Part shown: in pieces, positions 14,451 through 25,722 of the stretch | How the letters are laid out: each line of letters begins with the position of its first letter | Position numbering within the stretch: the stretch's first letter is position 1 | Source of the DNA: Rutidosis leptorrhynchoides | Lineage: Eukaryota; Streptophyta; Magnoliopsida; Asterales; Asteraceae | Assembly: GCF_046630445.1 (NCBI RefSeq) | Contig: NC_092336.1 | Location: 299,032,001 to 299,096,000 of the forward strand | Reading direction: 5' to 3' | Length of the DNA stretch: 64,000 nt | The notes under the pieces: model-generated | What the model was told of the DNA's origin: nothing | Databases searched by the model: none | The model's input: only the letters and a program-made list of their open reading frames with translations | Translations under genes and position numbers: made by a program

Positions 14451-16731
14451 CTAATAGCATGGTTATCATGTAAAGAAAATTGGACCGTATTCCTTTTCAT
14501 GTCAGAAGCTTGGTCAAATCTCAGTAACAATCCATTCTAAAGAAAATGCGAATGAATTATTTCCTTCGGTACTTTTATCATTAAGCGGTGAAGATGGGTA
14601 TAGAAATAATTCAATATCTGCTGCTGGAGGAAACTTTGTATTTGATAATTTGTTTCCTGGGAGTTTTTATCTTCGACCTCTGTTAAAGGTATGTATTGTG
14701 GCTCTTATTCACATGAAGGTACTTTTATCGCGTGGTTAATTTAATCATTATTTTTTGTTATAATATGTATGTATGTAGGAGTATGCTTTCTCACCGTCAG
14801 CACAGGCAATTGAACTTGGATCTGGGGAATCTAGGGAAGTAACTTTCCATGCTACACGTGTTGCTTACAGGTACCTCTCTATTTCTTTTACTGAATCATG
14901 ATGTGGTTATTAAGTAGGGCTTTGCATGGTTCATACCCGGGACTGAACTAGACAATATCCGAACCAGACTGAACCCGAATTTTTATGAAAATAAGAACCA
15001 AGGACCAATGTACTTATTTGAGTTTTTGTTTTTCATTGGGCTTTTTGTTTTAATCTGTAAGCCTTATCCACGTATCTCTTTGTAACAATTAATTTAATAA
15101 TCTCATACGTGTAATACAAAACACCTACTTATCTGTCTTGGATCTATCTCTTTCATCATTCAACCCACAACTACTTTTTCTTGTTCTTCACAACAAAGAC
15201 ATCGCTTTCCGAACGCTCGTCTATTTCATATCCTGAGTTAAATTGATTTCGTCAGTTTCTCTCAAAATACTGACAAAATCGTGTTCTGAAAAGTACTACT
15301 TCTGCTCGATTTCGTTATTTACTCTCATCAGAACACTAACGAAATCGTACTCAGACGAACTCAATTTCATTAATAAATCGATTTCTGCTATAGTAAACAC
15401 TAACGAAGTCGATTTCATTAATGAATCGATTTCTGAAAAGTAAAGCTTCTGGTCTATTTTGTTAATTTATCGCAAATCACTGACCAAGTATGTAATAATA
15501 AAATACAAGAGATGAGGGGTAAATAGAGGGGAAAAAGAATGAATGCTATATGGGTAGAACCCTACTTTTTTAGATGACTGATTAATCTCCTGCTTCAGTT
15601 TTGTCAAATCAGTAAGTCATAAGTAAACTGGTGATAATGCTGACTAAATAAGTTCTGTGGGCAACTCAGCCCATTCACCAAATAAATAACACACATTTTG
15701 TGTATGTGAAAACACTAAAATAAGATACTCCTAGATAGTTGTAAAAAGTAAATAGAGGCACTGTCTATTCTCATTACATGCTGATTACTTATTCTTATCC
15801 TTCCAGTGCTATGGGTGTGGTTACTCTGTTGTCTGGTCTACTAAAAGAAGGTGTTTCAGTTGAGGCCCGTTCTGACTTGAAAGGTTATTATGAGGAGACA
15901 GTAACAGATCCTTCAGGAAGATATCGTCTACGGGGACTTCATCCTGATACGACTTACACAATTAGGATAGCAAAGATAGGTGGGTCCTACAGCTCCAAGA
16001 TCGAACGCGCTTCTCCTGAATCTGTTGACGTCAAGGTGAGTTTTACAAAAACACCTTTTCTTTTGATTCATAATGTATCTCAACATTCTGTAACTTGTTT
16101 TATGATCCGTATATGTTTGACTTGTGCAGGTTGGATATGAAGATATCAAGAGCATAGACTTTTTGGTTTTCGAACAGCCAGATACGACTATATTAACTGG
16201 CACAGTTTCTGGAAAGCGAATTAAAGAGATTTATGAACATCTGCGGTTGGAAGTTAGATCAGCTAATGATCCGACCAACATTGAATCTTTATCACCTTTG
16301 TCACTTTCAAACTTTTTCCAGGTGAAGGGCTTGTCTCGTGGCAAACATCTTCTGCAGCTTCGGTCTACTCTACCATCACGTAACCTCAGATTAAAATCTG
16401 ATGTGATTGAGGTGGATCTGGAGAAAAATTCCCTAATTCACGTGGGTCCCCTCACTTATGAAATTGAAGATGATCACCATAAACAGGTTTTTTACTATTC
16501 CTTTGGAGCGTATTCCATATTATACTAGAATCCAGTTAACTTTCCATTCAATTTTTATTACGATTTTAAATTAGACCATGATTTTGTTAATACCATTTTA
16601 AATTGAATCTAGTAACATATACACTTACACATTCACTCATGTCTAGCAGGAGTTGACCCCCGCACCAGTGTATCAACTAGTTATTGGAGTTTTAGTGATT
16701 GCGTTATTTATCAGTATTCCAAGGTAACTAG

Positions 16732-16771
<40 letters not shown>

Positions 16772-16939
16772 TGATTTATCAGACATCCAATTTGTTATTT
16801 ATCAGTCGTTTTATAATGAATCTTAATCTCAATTTTGATGATCATCTGCAGAATAAAAGACATGTACCAAAGCAAAGTAGCAATACTAGTTACAGGACCC
16901 ACTACATCAACTAAAAAAGTTGTGAGAAAAAGGACTTAA
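5919..16939 (+). CDS. NOMO: NOMO-type ER membrane protein (nodal modulator), 27 exons
   Basis: Exons: 5919-6032, 6125-6190, 6618-6704, 7450-7506, 7613-7677, 7829-7998, 8180-8241, 8332-8415, 8544-8703, 9221-9336, 10677-10805, 10880-10951, 11048-11143, 11271-11348, 11547-11675, 11986-12162, 12669-12869, 12984-13097, 13174-13430, 13895-13940, 14032-14280, 14458-14688, 14779-14870, 15807-16035, 16130-16486, 16650-16723, 16852-16939. All introns are GT-AG and all joins keep frame, giving 3,600 bp and 1,199 residues. That is close to the roughly 1,200 residues usual for plant and animal NOMO proteins. The ATG at 5919 has a good context (GCCATGG) and opens a hydrophobic signal peptide (residues about 1-27). 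The body is a series of beta-sandwich, carbohydrate-binding-like or carboxypeptidase-regulatory-like repeats, recognisable by recurring G-x-F-x-F and PGxY motifs. One membrane segment lies at about residues 1153-1170, followed by a basic tail ending RKRT, with Lys at -3 like an ER-retrieval signal. In animals NOMO works with nicalin and TMEM147 at the Sec61 translocon; the same role here is inferred. Confidence 0.95.
8131..8173. repeat. Poly-T then (GTT)n in NOMO intron 6
   Basis: A run of about 27 T followed by five GTT triplets, directly before the acceptor of exon 7, so it forms an extreme polypyrimidine tract. Confidence 0.9.
9481..10509. mobile_element. Mutator-like MITE in NOMO intron 10, split by a solo LTR
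   Basis: The outer ends are about 50-bp inverted repeats: 9481-9531 starts GGGTTAAAGCC, and 10459-10509 read in reverse starts GGGTAAAAGTT. Both contain AATTGGCTATATACTTTCTC. The element is flanked by the 9-bp direct repeat TATTTTAAT at 9472-9480 and 10510-10518, the duplication length typical of Mutator-like elements. The inverted arms continue inward (9526-9590 against 9817-9879), so before the later insertion this was a foldback MITE of about 446 bp. It carries no transposase. A second copy of its left end lies at 17,341-17,440. Confidence 0.85.
9880..10457 (-). mobile_element. Solo LTR inserted in the right arm of the MITE
   Basis: A 578-bp sequence starting TGTTAACACC and ending GGATACACCA sits between two copies of GGCGA (9875-9879 and 10458-10462). 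Removing it rejoins the inverted arm of the MITE exactly. A TATAAATA box lies on the minus strand at 10185-10192, which suggests minus orientation. There is no internal region, so this is a solo LTR left by LTR-LTR recombination. The superfamily is undecided; the TGTTAACA terminus is common in Copia elements. Confidence 0.85.
13517..13812. mobile_element. Possible non-autonomous hAT-like element in NOMO intron 19
   Basis: The right end read in reverse (CAAGGTTGTAAAAATCGTG) partly matches the left end (CAAACTTGTCAAAAAATGCC). The interior is rich in GAGTTGG/CCAACTC complementary blocks, as in foldback elements. No clean 8-bp target duplication was found. It accounts for much of this otherwise long intron. 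Confidence 0.35.
14411..14450. repeat. Poly-T tract in NOMO intron 21
   Basis: About 40 consecutive T just before the acceptor of exon 22. A shorter poly-T run occurs in intron 26 at about 16,737-16,764. Confidence 0.95.
14871..15806. other. Long NOMO intron 24, no gene inside
   Basis: A 936-bp intron. Between about 15,240 and 15,440 a motif like (T)AACGAAATCG(A/T) or its complement recurs, giving a loose repetitive patch. Short frames here have no family resemblance. The 3' splice site is TTCCAG at 15,806. Confidence 0.6.
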
Positions 16940-17340
16940 TGAAGACAGTTCATGCTTTATTAGTTTTGATATTGTCACAACAGCAGCATATATTGGCTCG
17001 GTTATTCTTCACTGGTAGATGACAGTCATTAAGAGCATTCAGTTAGGTACATTCTTATGTACACATATCTTCGGGTGCTGCCTTTGATAAACTCTAAGAT
17101 CAAGCAGTAAAAGACAATGCAGGTGTGTCGTAACAATTTTTGTAATATGATGAGTAAAACTAGCGTACGTTGTATTAATGTATTTAACAGTAAAAATAAA
17201 CTGCTATTACTATTTATTTAATGTACTCCCCATGTCTCAACTTAATTTAATATTATTGGGTTGACTTTTTTTTTTGACTTTGACTTCAAATAACTTTTTT
17301 GTGTTATATACATGATGAAATTTATATGAATAAATTAAGG
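16940..17340 (+). promoter_or_regulatory. NOMO 3' untranslated region and probable polyadenylation zone
   Basis: Directly after the TAA stop. Candidate plant polyadenylation signals are AT-rich, the clearest being AATAAA at about 17,195. No other gene is seen before the MITE fragment at 17,341. Confidence 0.5.
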
Positions 17341-17440
17341 GGTAAAGTCACAAGTTGGCTATATACTTTTTCAAAAGTTCCAATATCACCCATATACCCA
17401 TTTGTGTCATACTGTCGTCTACAAAATTTTAAAAATGTAC
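17341..17440 (+). mobile_element. Truncated left end of the NOMO intron MITE family
   Basis: The order of blocks (GGGGTAAAGTC, GTTGGCTATATACTTT, CCCATATACCCATTTG, CTGTCGTCTACAAA, AATGTAC) matches 9481-9585. It stops exactly where the Retand-like LTR begins, so the retrotransposon appears to have landed inside this MITE, or deletion joined them. Confidence 0.75.
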
Positions 17441-17612
17441 TGATCAATCCTAAATTATGATCAATCCTAAATTAGATGTTAAGATTTAATTTAAGAATTA
17501 AGTGCAATGATGTTAAGATTTAATTTAAGAATTGAGTGCAATGAGGGGTGGATGGTGGTGTTAATAATGTTTTTGGGACCTTCACTTAGATTCAAGTGAT
17601 TAATCACCATTA
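17441..17612 (-). mobile_element. 3' LTR fragment of the first Retand-like element
   Basis: This resembles 42,193-42,345 of the complete LTR: TGATC-AATCC start, a gagtgcaatga block, a ggtggatgg block, a gggacc/gggccc block with tttt before it, and a caagtgat-aa-cacc block. A short internal duplication (tgatcaatcctaaatta occurs twice) lies at its outer end. The LTR breaks off near 17,612 and joins directly to the end of the antisense gene, so most of the LTR has been deleted. Confidence 0.7.
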
Positions 17613-18035
17613 AACGCCACCATTAAAGCATTGTCAGAGAATGTGGCGAAGCTAACAACAGAGCGAGACAACGCTCTTGCTTCTAAAGCTTCTGCGGAAC
17701 TTGAGTTCACCAAGCTTCGCCAACATCTCCCCGAACTGGCCAGAAAAATTCTCAACTCCAAGCCTGTTTCTACAAATTTTTCTACGTTTGCTGCCGCGTT
17801 AAAACTACGCGAGAGGGTAGAGTTCATGGATGAAATTGCCATCAACTGCCCATTGCCAGATCCGCTACCAACCGCAATAGCTGATCGCCTTTGCTCGCTC
17901 GAAGAGGCGCAATCAGCATATTCGGTTGCTGAGAAGGGCATAGCCGAAATTCCTCTTCCAAAGATAACAGCAATAAGCGAACAAGAAGGTGTCACTGCAG
18001 ATGACATCATCAAGCTAGACTTATCCAAAGAATAA
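17613..18035 (+). pseudogene. C-terminal remnant of the Retand antisense gene (copy 1)
   Basis: An open plus-strand frame of about 135 codons without its own ATG, ending in TAA at 18033-18035. It is antisense to the neighbouring pol and lies between integrase and the 3' LTR, the place where Tat/Retand elements are known to carry extra antisense ORFs. The N-terminal part of this remnant is coiled-coil-like (Glu/Lys/Ala/Leu rich). The C-terminus (GVTADDIIKLDL) matches that of copy 2 at 57,204-57,503 (DVTAEEIIKLTL), and the preceding LPEL and SLEEAQSAY motifs also align. Everything upstream is deleted. Confidence 0.7.
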
Positions 18036-18645
18036 TAGAATTTCACTCTGTAAAACAGCGCGCAGCTGCCTCTGCGCTATTATTAATAAAATTTCCGCGA
18101 TTCTTATATTTGCAAGTACTTTTATTTTTATAGCGCTTTCATCAGTTAATATTCATAACACGTACTTGTCCTTTGCAATTTCCAACTTTTATTATCGTGC
18201 ACATAATAAGTATGTACTTTTGCGAAACAATCTGCATGCGTATATGTTTATACGTTATGAACCTTCTAAGTCCGCCAAAACGATCCTTAGGCAATCAATT
18301 AGCATTGCGAAGCATCTAAGTATGGCAATATCAAACACTTAGGATTTTTAAATTCCTATCATTTTCTGCAAAAGTGGGCAATGTCATCACTTTGCTTATG
18401 CAAACATTGCGAAATTCCTTACCATTATGAAACAAGATACAAAACATTCCATAAGCATTTGGTATTTCGCAAATAAACTCTTTCCATATTCTTATAAGTG
18501 TCAACTTTTAAAATGCTTACGAGTGTGATCAACACTTGCAACAATTAAAAATAAAAACACCTAAAAATAATATCAAGCATAGATTTTTCTTTTAATTTCG
18601 CACTTCACATATATGTAACTTTGCCTTCTTATGATTTTCGCAAAA
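18036..18645. other. Spacer between antisense gene and integrase
   Basis: AT-rich with scattered GCG/CGC (for example gcgcgcagctgcctctgcgc near 18,059). No frame is supported. Transcripts of the two opposing genes would converge here. Confidence 0.6.
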
Positions 18646-19760
18646 TTACGCATAGTATCGTTTTAATAAAGCCGCATGCCATGCATTGGGCAAATTTCGC
18701 CCTTCCATATCTGCAAGCTTATAAGAACCTGCCGCGTTAACTGCCACAACTTGATAAGGACCCTCCCAATTCGGTCCTAGCTTGCCAAGTTTTTCTGCTC
18801 TAATTGAATCATTATTTCGCAACACCCATTCGCCAACATCAAAAGACAAAGCACACACTCTTTTGTTATAATACTTGGCAATTTGCTGTTTGTTATTTGC
18901 CTCTCTGATAGCAGCCATTAACCTTCTCTCTTCAACGAAATTCAAATTCTTGCCCAATGTATCATCGTTTACTTCTTCTTCAAAGTTAGCGACTCTATGC
19001 GTTGGCACAAGAATTTCAGCAGGTATTACTGCCTCAGAGCCATATACCAAACTAAAAGGTGTTTCCCCGGTGCTTTTCTTGAAAGTAGTGCGATGTGCCC
19101 ACAACACATTGGGTAATTCATCTACCCAACCAGTTCGCTTTTCGCATAACCTCTTTTTAATACCGCTTACAATATCACGATTGGTTACTGCGCATAATCC
19201 GTTAGCCTGTGGATGCGCCACTGATGTAAACTTTTGTATTATATTCAAATCAGTGCACCATGTTTTAAAAGGATCTTTCGCTATTTGCGCGCCATTATCA
19301 CTAACCAACTCGCGCGGAATACCGAATCTGCAGACAATGCATTCCCACACAAAATTTCGCACCTGCACACCAATGATAGTGCGAACCGCCTTAGCTTCAA
19401 CCCATTTTGTAAAATAATCAATTGCCACAATCAGAAACTTGACATTGCCAGGTCCTGCGGAAAATGGTCCTACAATGTCAATAGCCCACTTGTGAAATGG
19501 CCATGGCGAATTAACAGGAATCATATCATGCCTCGGCATCCGATTCTGCGGAGCATGCCTTTGACAACTTTTACATCGCTTAACAATTTTCGCAACATCG
19601 CGATATAGTGATGGCCAAAAGTAACCCATCCGCATAATTTTCGCCGCAGTAGTTTTATAGCCTGAATGCAACGCACAAGAACCGCTATGCACTTCTTCAA
19701 CTATCATTTCTGCCTCAATTGGTCCAACACATCGCATCATAGGAACACAGTATGATTTGC
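18646..19760 (-). pseudogene. Retand-like integrase, catalytic Glu replaced by Ala
   Basis: This is the C-terminal part of a Tat-lineage pol polyprotein; counting from the Met at 19,740 it has 364 codons. The HHCC zinc-binding domain uses H18, H25, C56 and C59. The catalytic core shows D88 (in WAIDIVGPF) and D148 (in SDNG). The expected Glu, 35 residues further on, is Ala184 (codon GCA at 19,191-19,189), so the protein should be inactive. A C-terminal GPY-like stretch (NWEGPYQV) is present. Upstream the frame runs into the Athila target site at 19,761-19,765 and continues in frame at 39,315. Confidence 0.9.
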
Positions 19761-19765
19761 GATAT

Positions 19766-21765
19766 TGATAATGCTAAAAACGAACATATATTTCATAGCA
19801 TTATTCCTCAAGAAAGACAAGCTTTTAGTTGCAATTGTTCTATTTACAAGTGATATTCGTTTAAATAATAAAAGGTGAAGACAAAAGACAGATTCGACGA
19901 ATTGAAGACGCAAACGACCAAAAAGCTCAAAAGTACAAAATACAATCAAAGAGGTTCCAATTATTGATAAGAAACGTCTCAAAATTACAAGAGTACAAGA
20001 TTCAAAGCGAAAAGTACAAGATATTAAATTGTACGCAAAGACGTTTCGAAAATCCGGAACCGGGACCAGAGTCAACTCTCAACGCTCGACGCAACGGACT
20101 AAAAATTACAAGTCAACTATGCACATAAATATAATATAATATTTAAATAATTACTAAAATTATTTATATATTATATTTATTTATATAATCCGTCGACAAG
20201 CTAGGAGCCAAGGCTTGGTGAGCTGTAAATACAAACTCCGCGACTCGCGGAGTTTGAAGGCAAAAAATGCCGCGAGTTGCGGAGACATCCTGGACGAAAA
20301 TTCCTATAAAAGGCAACGCAGTTTGATCGTTTTTAATATATATAAATCAATCTCTCTCTATATATGTATACGTAATATTTATATTTATATTTTATATTTA
20401 TATTTTAATTTTAATTTTAAATCCTAATAATAAGGGTATGTTAGCGAATGTTGTAAGGGTGTAAGTCGAAATTCTGTCCGTGTAACGCTACGCTATTTTT
20501 AATCATTGCAAGTTATGTTCAACCTTTTTAATTTAATGTCTCGTAGCTAAGTTATTATTATGCTTATTTAAAATGAAGTAATCATGATGTTGGGTTAATT
20601 ACTAAAATTGGGTAATTGGGCTTTGTACCATAATTGGGGTTTGGACAAAAGAACGACACTTGTGGAAATTAGACTATGGGCTATTAATGGGCTTTATATT
20701 TGTTTAACTAAATGATAGTTTGTTAATTTTAATATAAAGATTTACAATTGGACGTCCCTATAAATAACCATATACACTCGATCGGATACGATGGGCGGGG
20801 TATTTATATGTACGAATAATCGTTCATTTAACCGGACACGGGAATGGATTAATAGTCACTAGAATTATTAAAACAGGGGTGAAATTATGTACAAGGACAC
20901 TTGGCATAATTGTTAACAAAGTATTAAAACCTTGGGTTACACACAGTCGATAACCTGGTGTAATTATTAAACAAAGTATTAAAATCTTGTTACAGTTTAA
21001 GTCCCCAATTAGTTGGAATATTTAACTTCGGGTATAAGGATAATTTGACGAGGACACTCGCACTTTATATTTATGACTGATGGACTGTTATGGACAAAAA
21101 CCAGACGGACATATTAAATAATCCAGGACAAAGGACAATTAACCCATGGGCATAAAACTAAAATCAACACGTCAAACATCATGATTACGGAAGTTTAAAT
21201 AAGCATAATTCTTTTATTTCATATTTAATTTCCTTTATTTTATATTTAATTGCACTTCTAATTATCGTACTTTTATTGTTATTGTATTTAATTGCACTTT
21301 TAATTATCGTACTTTTTAATTATCGCAAGTTTATTTTATCGCACTTTTATTTATCGCAATTTCATTATCGTTATTTACTTTACGCTTTAAATTAAGTCTT
21401 TTATTTATTTAATATTTTACATTTTGTTTTAACTGCAACTAAAGTTTTTAAAATCGACAAACCGGTCATTAAACGGTAAAAAAACCCCCCTTTATAATAA
21501 TAATATTACTTTTATATATATTTGTATTTTTATAAATTAAAACTAATATAGCATTAAGTTTGATTAAAAGATTCCCTGTGGAACGAACCGGACTTACTAA
21601 AAACTACACTACTGTACGATTAGGTACACTGCTTATAAGTGTTGTAGCAAGGTTTAAGTATATCCATTCAATAAATAAATAAATATCTTGTGTAAAATTG
21701 TATCGTATTTAATAGTATTTCCTAGTAAAATTTAAACTATTTTATATACACCTCGCATAACATCA
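19766..21765 (+). repeat. Athila 5' LTR
   Basis: It starts TGATAATG and ends CATAACATCA. The first 39 bp form a perfect 9-bp inverted repeat (19,768-19,776 with 19,796-19,804). A CG-rich palindrome pair lies at 20,233-20,285, followed by TATAAAAGG at 20,305-20,313, so transcription probably starts near 20,340. The minus-strand frame at 19,737-20,075 is an accidental shadow. Confidence 0.95.
20233..20313 (+). promoter_or_regulatory. Athila LTR core promoter: two CG palindromes and a TATA box
   Basis: A perfect 10-bp-arm palindrome, AAACTCCGCG-act-CGCGGAGTTT, lies at 20,233-20,255. A second CG-rich inverted motif (CCGCGAGTTGCGG) lies at 20,270-20,282, and the TATA box TATAAAAGG at 20,305-20,313. 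The 3' LTR repeats this at about 37,792-37,864 with one change in the first palindrome. Confidence 0.7.
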
Positions 21766-21773
21766 AGTATTTT

Positions 21774-21791
21774 TGGTGCCGCTGCCGGGGA
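21774..21791 (+). other. Athila primer binding site (tRNA-Asp type)
   Basis: TGGTGCCGCTGCCGGGGA begins 8 bases after the LTR end. It matches the complement of the plant tRNA-Asp 3' end at all but about two positions, the primer type usual for Athila/Tat elements. Confidence 0.85.
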
Positions 21792-22184
21792 ACATCTGGC
21801 TTAAAAGCCGAAAGCGCAACACTAAATAAAAAAAAATTTATTTTTAGTTGACTTTTATAAAAATACGCTTTTGTAAAAATACGTTTTAAATATTCAAAAA
21901 TATAAAAAGAAAAACAAAAATATAAATATTTTTAAGAGTTTGTTAAATATTTAAGTTTTATAAAGTTTCTTTATTTTTATTTTATAAAAAAATATAAGTT
22001 TTATTTAAATATTTTGTGTTTATTTAAAATATAAAAAAATTTTAAAAAACGAAAAAAAAATATAAATATATATAAATATATTTTTTTTAGATTTTTATAA
22101 AATATTTTATTTCTATCTTAGTTTTTAAAGATAAGTTTTATTTAAATTATATAAATATTTTAATTAAATTAAAAACAGAAAAAT

Positions 22185-22272
<88 letters not shown>

Positions 22273-23274
22273 AAAACAGAAACCGAACGATTTTAGCCTG
22301 GTACACGTTTGAAAATACAAACCCCGTGACTTGCGGGGGTTTTTAACTGGAAACACCGCGACTCGCGGAGCCCTCTGACATGGGTTACACAGAACCCTAA
22401 TCCTGCATTTATTACGGGTTTTTATTATTATTATTTAAATTAAACCCTAATTAGGGTATTTTTATTATATAATTTAGTTTTTATTTTTATTTTGTATTTT
22501 TAGTTAAATTAGTGTAATTAGTTTATAAAATTAATAGTTTTATAAAATAAATAATATAAAAATAATATTTTTATAAAAATTGTACTTTTTACAACTTTTA
22601 GTATATTTTTATATTTTGTCTCTTTTTAATTATTTTAGCGTAATATTTGTATTTTTCGCTCGTATTTAGTTTTAAACTTAGTTTTTGCCATAGTTATTTT
22701 TATTTCTAGATTTTTAGGCTTTGCCGTAAAACCCCTTAAGTGCTTTTTCTTTAGACTAAGATTTATGTGCTTTAGAATTTTGCGACGCCTTTTTAAGTTT
22801 TAATACCTTTTTAAGATATTGCCATTTGGGATATAGTTTTACTTGTAAGATTTAATACTTTTAGAAGCAACTTTTAATTTTTAGTTTTTAGTGCATTTTT
22901 AAGTTTCAACACGCTACTTTCTTATTTTTATTTTTCGACGCGCTCTTTTTCTTTCTTATTTCTCGCTATTCTAGTTTTTAGGACATAGATTTTTATTCTA
23001 CTTCTTATCTAAATTTCTTAAAATTACGAAAATTTATTTTAAGTGGTTAAATTGATAGACATCAAAATTTTCTGGTTCGTAGTAATAGTTAGATTTGTAC
23101 GTGGACCGGGTTATTGGAGCCAAACAGTACTCAATTATATTGAGACCAAACGAATCCTGCCCCTCTGCTGCATCTTTTGGCTATTCGAAACGTGGGCAAA
23201 ATCAGAAAAGTCTATTAATTGGATAACTTATAGAATTTTTCTTTCCTTTTAAAAACTAATAGGATATTCAGTGA
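21792..23274 (+). other. Athila untranslated leader
   Basis: AT-rich and without a gene. It holds a (TA)n microsatellite at about 22,190-22,265 and a second copy of the CG-palindrome pair at 22,322-22,371 (ccgtgacttgcggggg, then ccgcgactcgcggag), here with no TATA box following. Confidence 0.7.
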
Positions 23275-25722
23275 ATGCACCGAGCAAGACGTTCACCACC
23301 TTTTGTACGTTCACCACCTGTAACTAGATCAAGACATCTAGCAAATATTACCGCCGTTGATTTTTCTTTAGAATCGTCATCCAGTCGACCAAGTACTCCA
23401 GTTCAAATTTCCGATAATCCATTTTTTGAACCCGACCTCACAATTGAGAATCCGGAGAATATTCAGGGACAATTCGTAGATCCTGAACCATTAATTTTTC
23501 CTCCGGAACCACCAATCATTCAAACAGAGATTGTTGAGGAACGAACCATTAAATTAGAATCCTCTAGTGATTCAGATTCAACAAATTCAATTATGGAGAA
23601 TCTGGAACCTTTAAGTATAGAAGACCGAATGAGAGCTAAACGCACTGGCCAAGGTCACGCAATTACTCATCCAGACATTAATGCGCCAGATTATGAAATC
23701 AAAGGAAAAATTCTACATATGGTGACTAATCAATGCCAATTTAGTGGTGCGCCGAAGGAAGATCCAAACGAACATCTTCGTACCTTTAATAGGATCTGCA
23801 CACTATTTAAAATAAGAGAAGTTGAGGATGAACAGATATATCTCATGTTATTTCCATGGACTTTAAAGGGAGAAGCCAAAGATTGGTTGGAATCGTTACC
23901 TGAAGGGGCGATTGATACATGAGATGTTTTAGTTGAAAAATTTCTTAAACAATTCTTTCCGGCATCTAAAGCCGTAAGACTTCAAGGAGAAATTGTTACG
24001 TTCACACAGAAACCGAATGAAACTCTATATGAGGCGTGGACAAGATTTGGAAAGTTATTAAGAGGATGTCCGCAACATGGTTTAGACACCTGTCAAATAG
24101 TACAAATATTCTACCAAGGATACGACATCACTACAAGGAAAGACATCGATATAGCAGCTGGTGGTTCCATTATGAAGAAAACCAAAACTGATGCTTATAA
24201 AATTATTGATAACACTGCTTCCCACTCACATGAGTGGCACCAAGAAAAAGATATCGTTAGATTATCTAAAGCAGCTAGAGCCGATTCTTGCCATGACTTA
24301 GATTCCATTTCCGCAAAGATAGATGCTGTCGAGAGACGAATGGAAAAGATGACAAAAGATATCCACTCAATACGAATTAGTTGTGAGCAGTGTGGAGGAC
24401 CACATTTGACAAAAGATTGTCTCAGTATTGAACTAACAATGAAACAAAGAGAGAATGTTTCATATCTAAACCAAAGGCCTGGAAATAATTATCAGAATAA
24501 TTATCAACCGCCAAGACCGATCTACAATCAAAACCAGAATTATAATCGAAATATTCCATACAACAACCAACAAGGTCCTAGCAATCAACAAGTATCCAAT
24601 AATACTTACAATCAGCAAAGACCTAATTTTCAAAACAAACCACCACAAACCGATGATAAAAAGCCGAATTTAGAAGATATGATGACGAAGCTAGTTGAAA
24701 CTCAAACGCAGTTTTTCACATCTCAGAAACAAACTAATGAACAAAATGCTCAAGCATTTAGAAATCAACAAGCTTCTATTCAAAATTTGGAACAAGAAGT
24801 AAGTAACCTAGCAAGGTTAATAGGTGAAAGAAAACCGGGAAGTTTACCTAGTGATACAAATGCTAACCCCCGGAATGAAACAGCTAAAGCCATTACCACA
24901 AGAAGTGGTACAACACTTAAACCACCTGAAATACCTGTAACTTCTGATGAAGCTATTCCTACTCCACAAGAACCACAACCTGAACAAGATAAGAAAAAAG
25001 AACCGGTAGTTGAAAAGGTTAATGAAGATAACACAGTTAAGGCTAAACCTTATGTTAAAACATACCAACCACCACTTCCTTACCCGAGTAAAATGAAAAA
25101 AGAGAAACTTGAAGCCGAGCAATCCAAATTCTTGGATATGTTTAAACAAATAAATGTCAATCTTCCTTTCATTGATGTGATTTCAGGAATGCCTAGATAT
25201 GCTAAATTCTTGAAAGATCTAATCTCAAATAGAAAGAAAATGGAAGAACTCTCGGCTGTTACTATGAATGCTAATTGTCCAGCAGTGCTGTTGAATAAGA
25301 TACCAGAAAAATTATCTGATCCAGGAAGTTTCACAATTCCATGTTTTCTGGGTAGTCTTAGTTCAATAGAAGCATTAGCAGACTTAGGTACTAGTATAAA
25401 TTTAATGCCGTATTCACTATACGCTAAACTAGACCTTGGAGAATTGAAACCAACAAGAATAAGCATACAACTAGCCGATCGATCAATAAAATATCCTAGA
25501 GGGATAATGGAGAACATGCTAGTTAAAGTTGGTACTTTAGTATTTCCAGTAGATTTTGTTGTTCTGGACATGGAAGAAGATTCTCAAGTTCCTCTCATAT
25601 TAGGAAGACCATTTTTAAACACGGCTAAAGCAATGATAGACGTGTTTGGTAAGAAACTGACCCTAAGTATAGAGGACGAGAGTGTTACCTTTTCAGTTGA
25701 TAGAGCAATGCAACAACCGAAA
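23275..25722 (+). pseudogene. Athila gag and protease part of the polyprotein
   Basis: One frame from the ATG at 23,275. A TGA at 23,920-23,922 stands where Trp is expected. The gag domain includes the FPWTLKGEAKDWLESLP motif. A zinc knuckle, CEQCGGPHLTKDC (CX2CX3HX4C), lies at about 24,388-24,420. A long Asn/Gln/Pro-rich linker follows, then a retroviral-type aspartic protease with the Athila-style active site ALADLGTSINLMPYS near 25,372. The frame continues exactly across the solo LTR into 28,503. It forms the capsid and processes the polyprotein in related elements; here the stop codons make it defective. Confidence 0.9.

Noticed and set aside
17600-18046. Minus-strand frame opposite the antisense gene remnant
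   Set aside because: Shadow of the plus-strand frame, which has the homologue at 57,204.
18875-19608. Plus-strand frames across the integrase
   Set aside because: Shadows; the minus-strand frame has all integrase motifs.
19737-20075. Minus-strand frame in the Athila LTR (repeated at 37,409)
   Set aside because: It lies in U3 on the opposite strand, is repeated only because the LTR is, and resembles no family.
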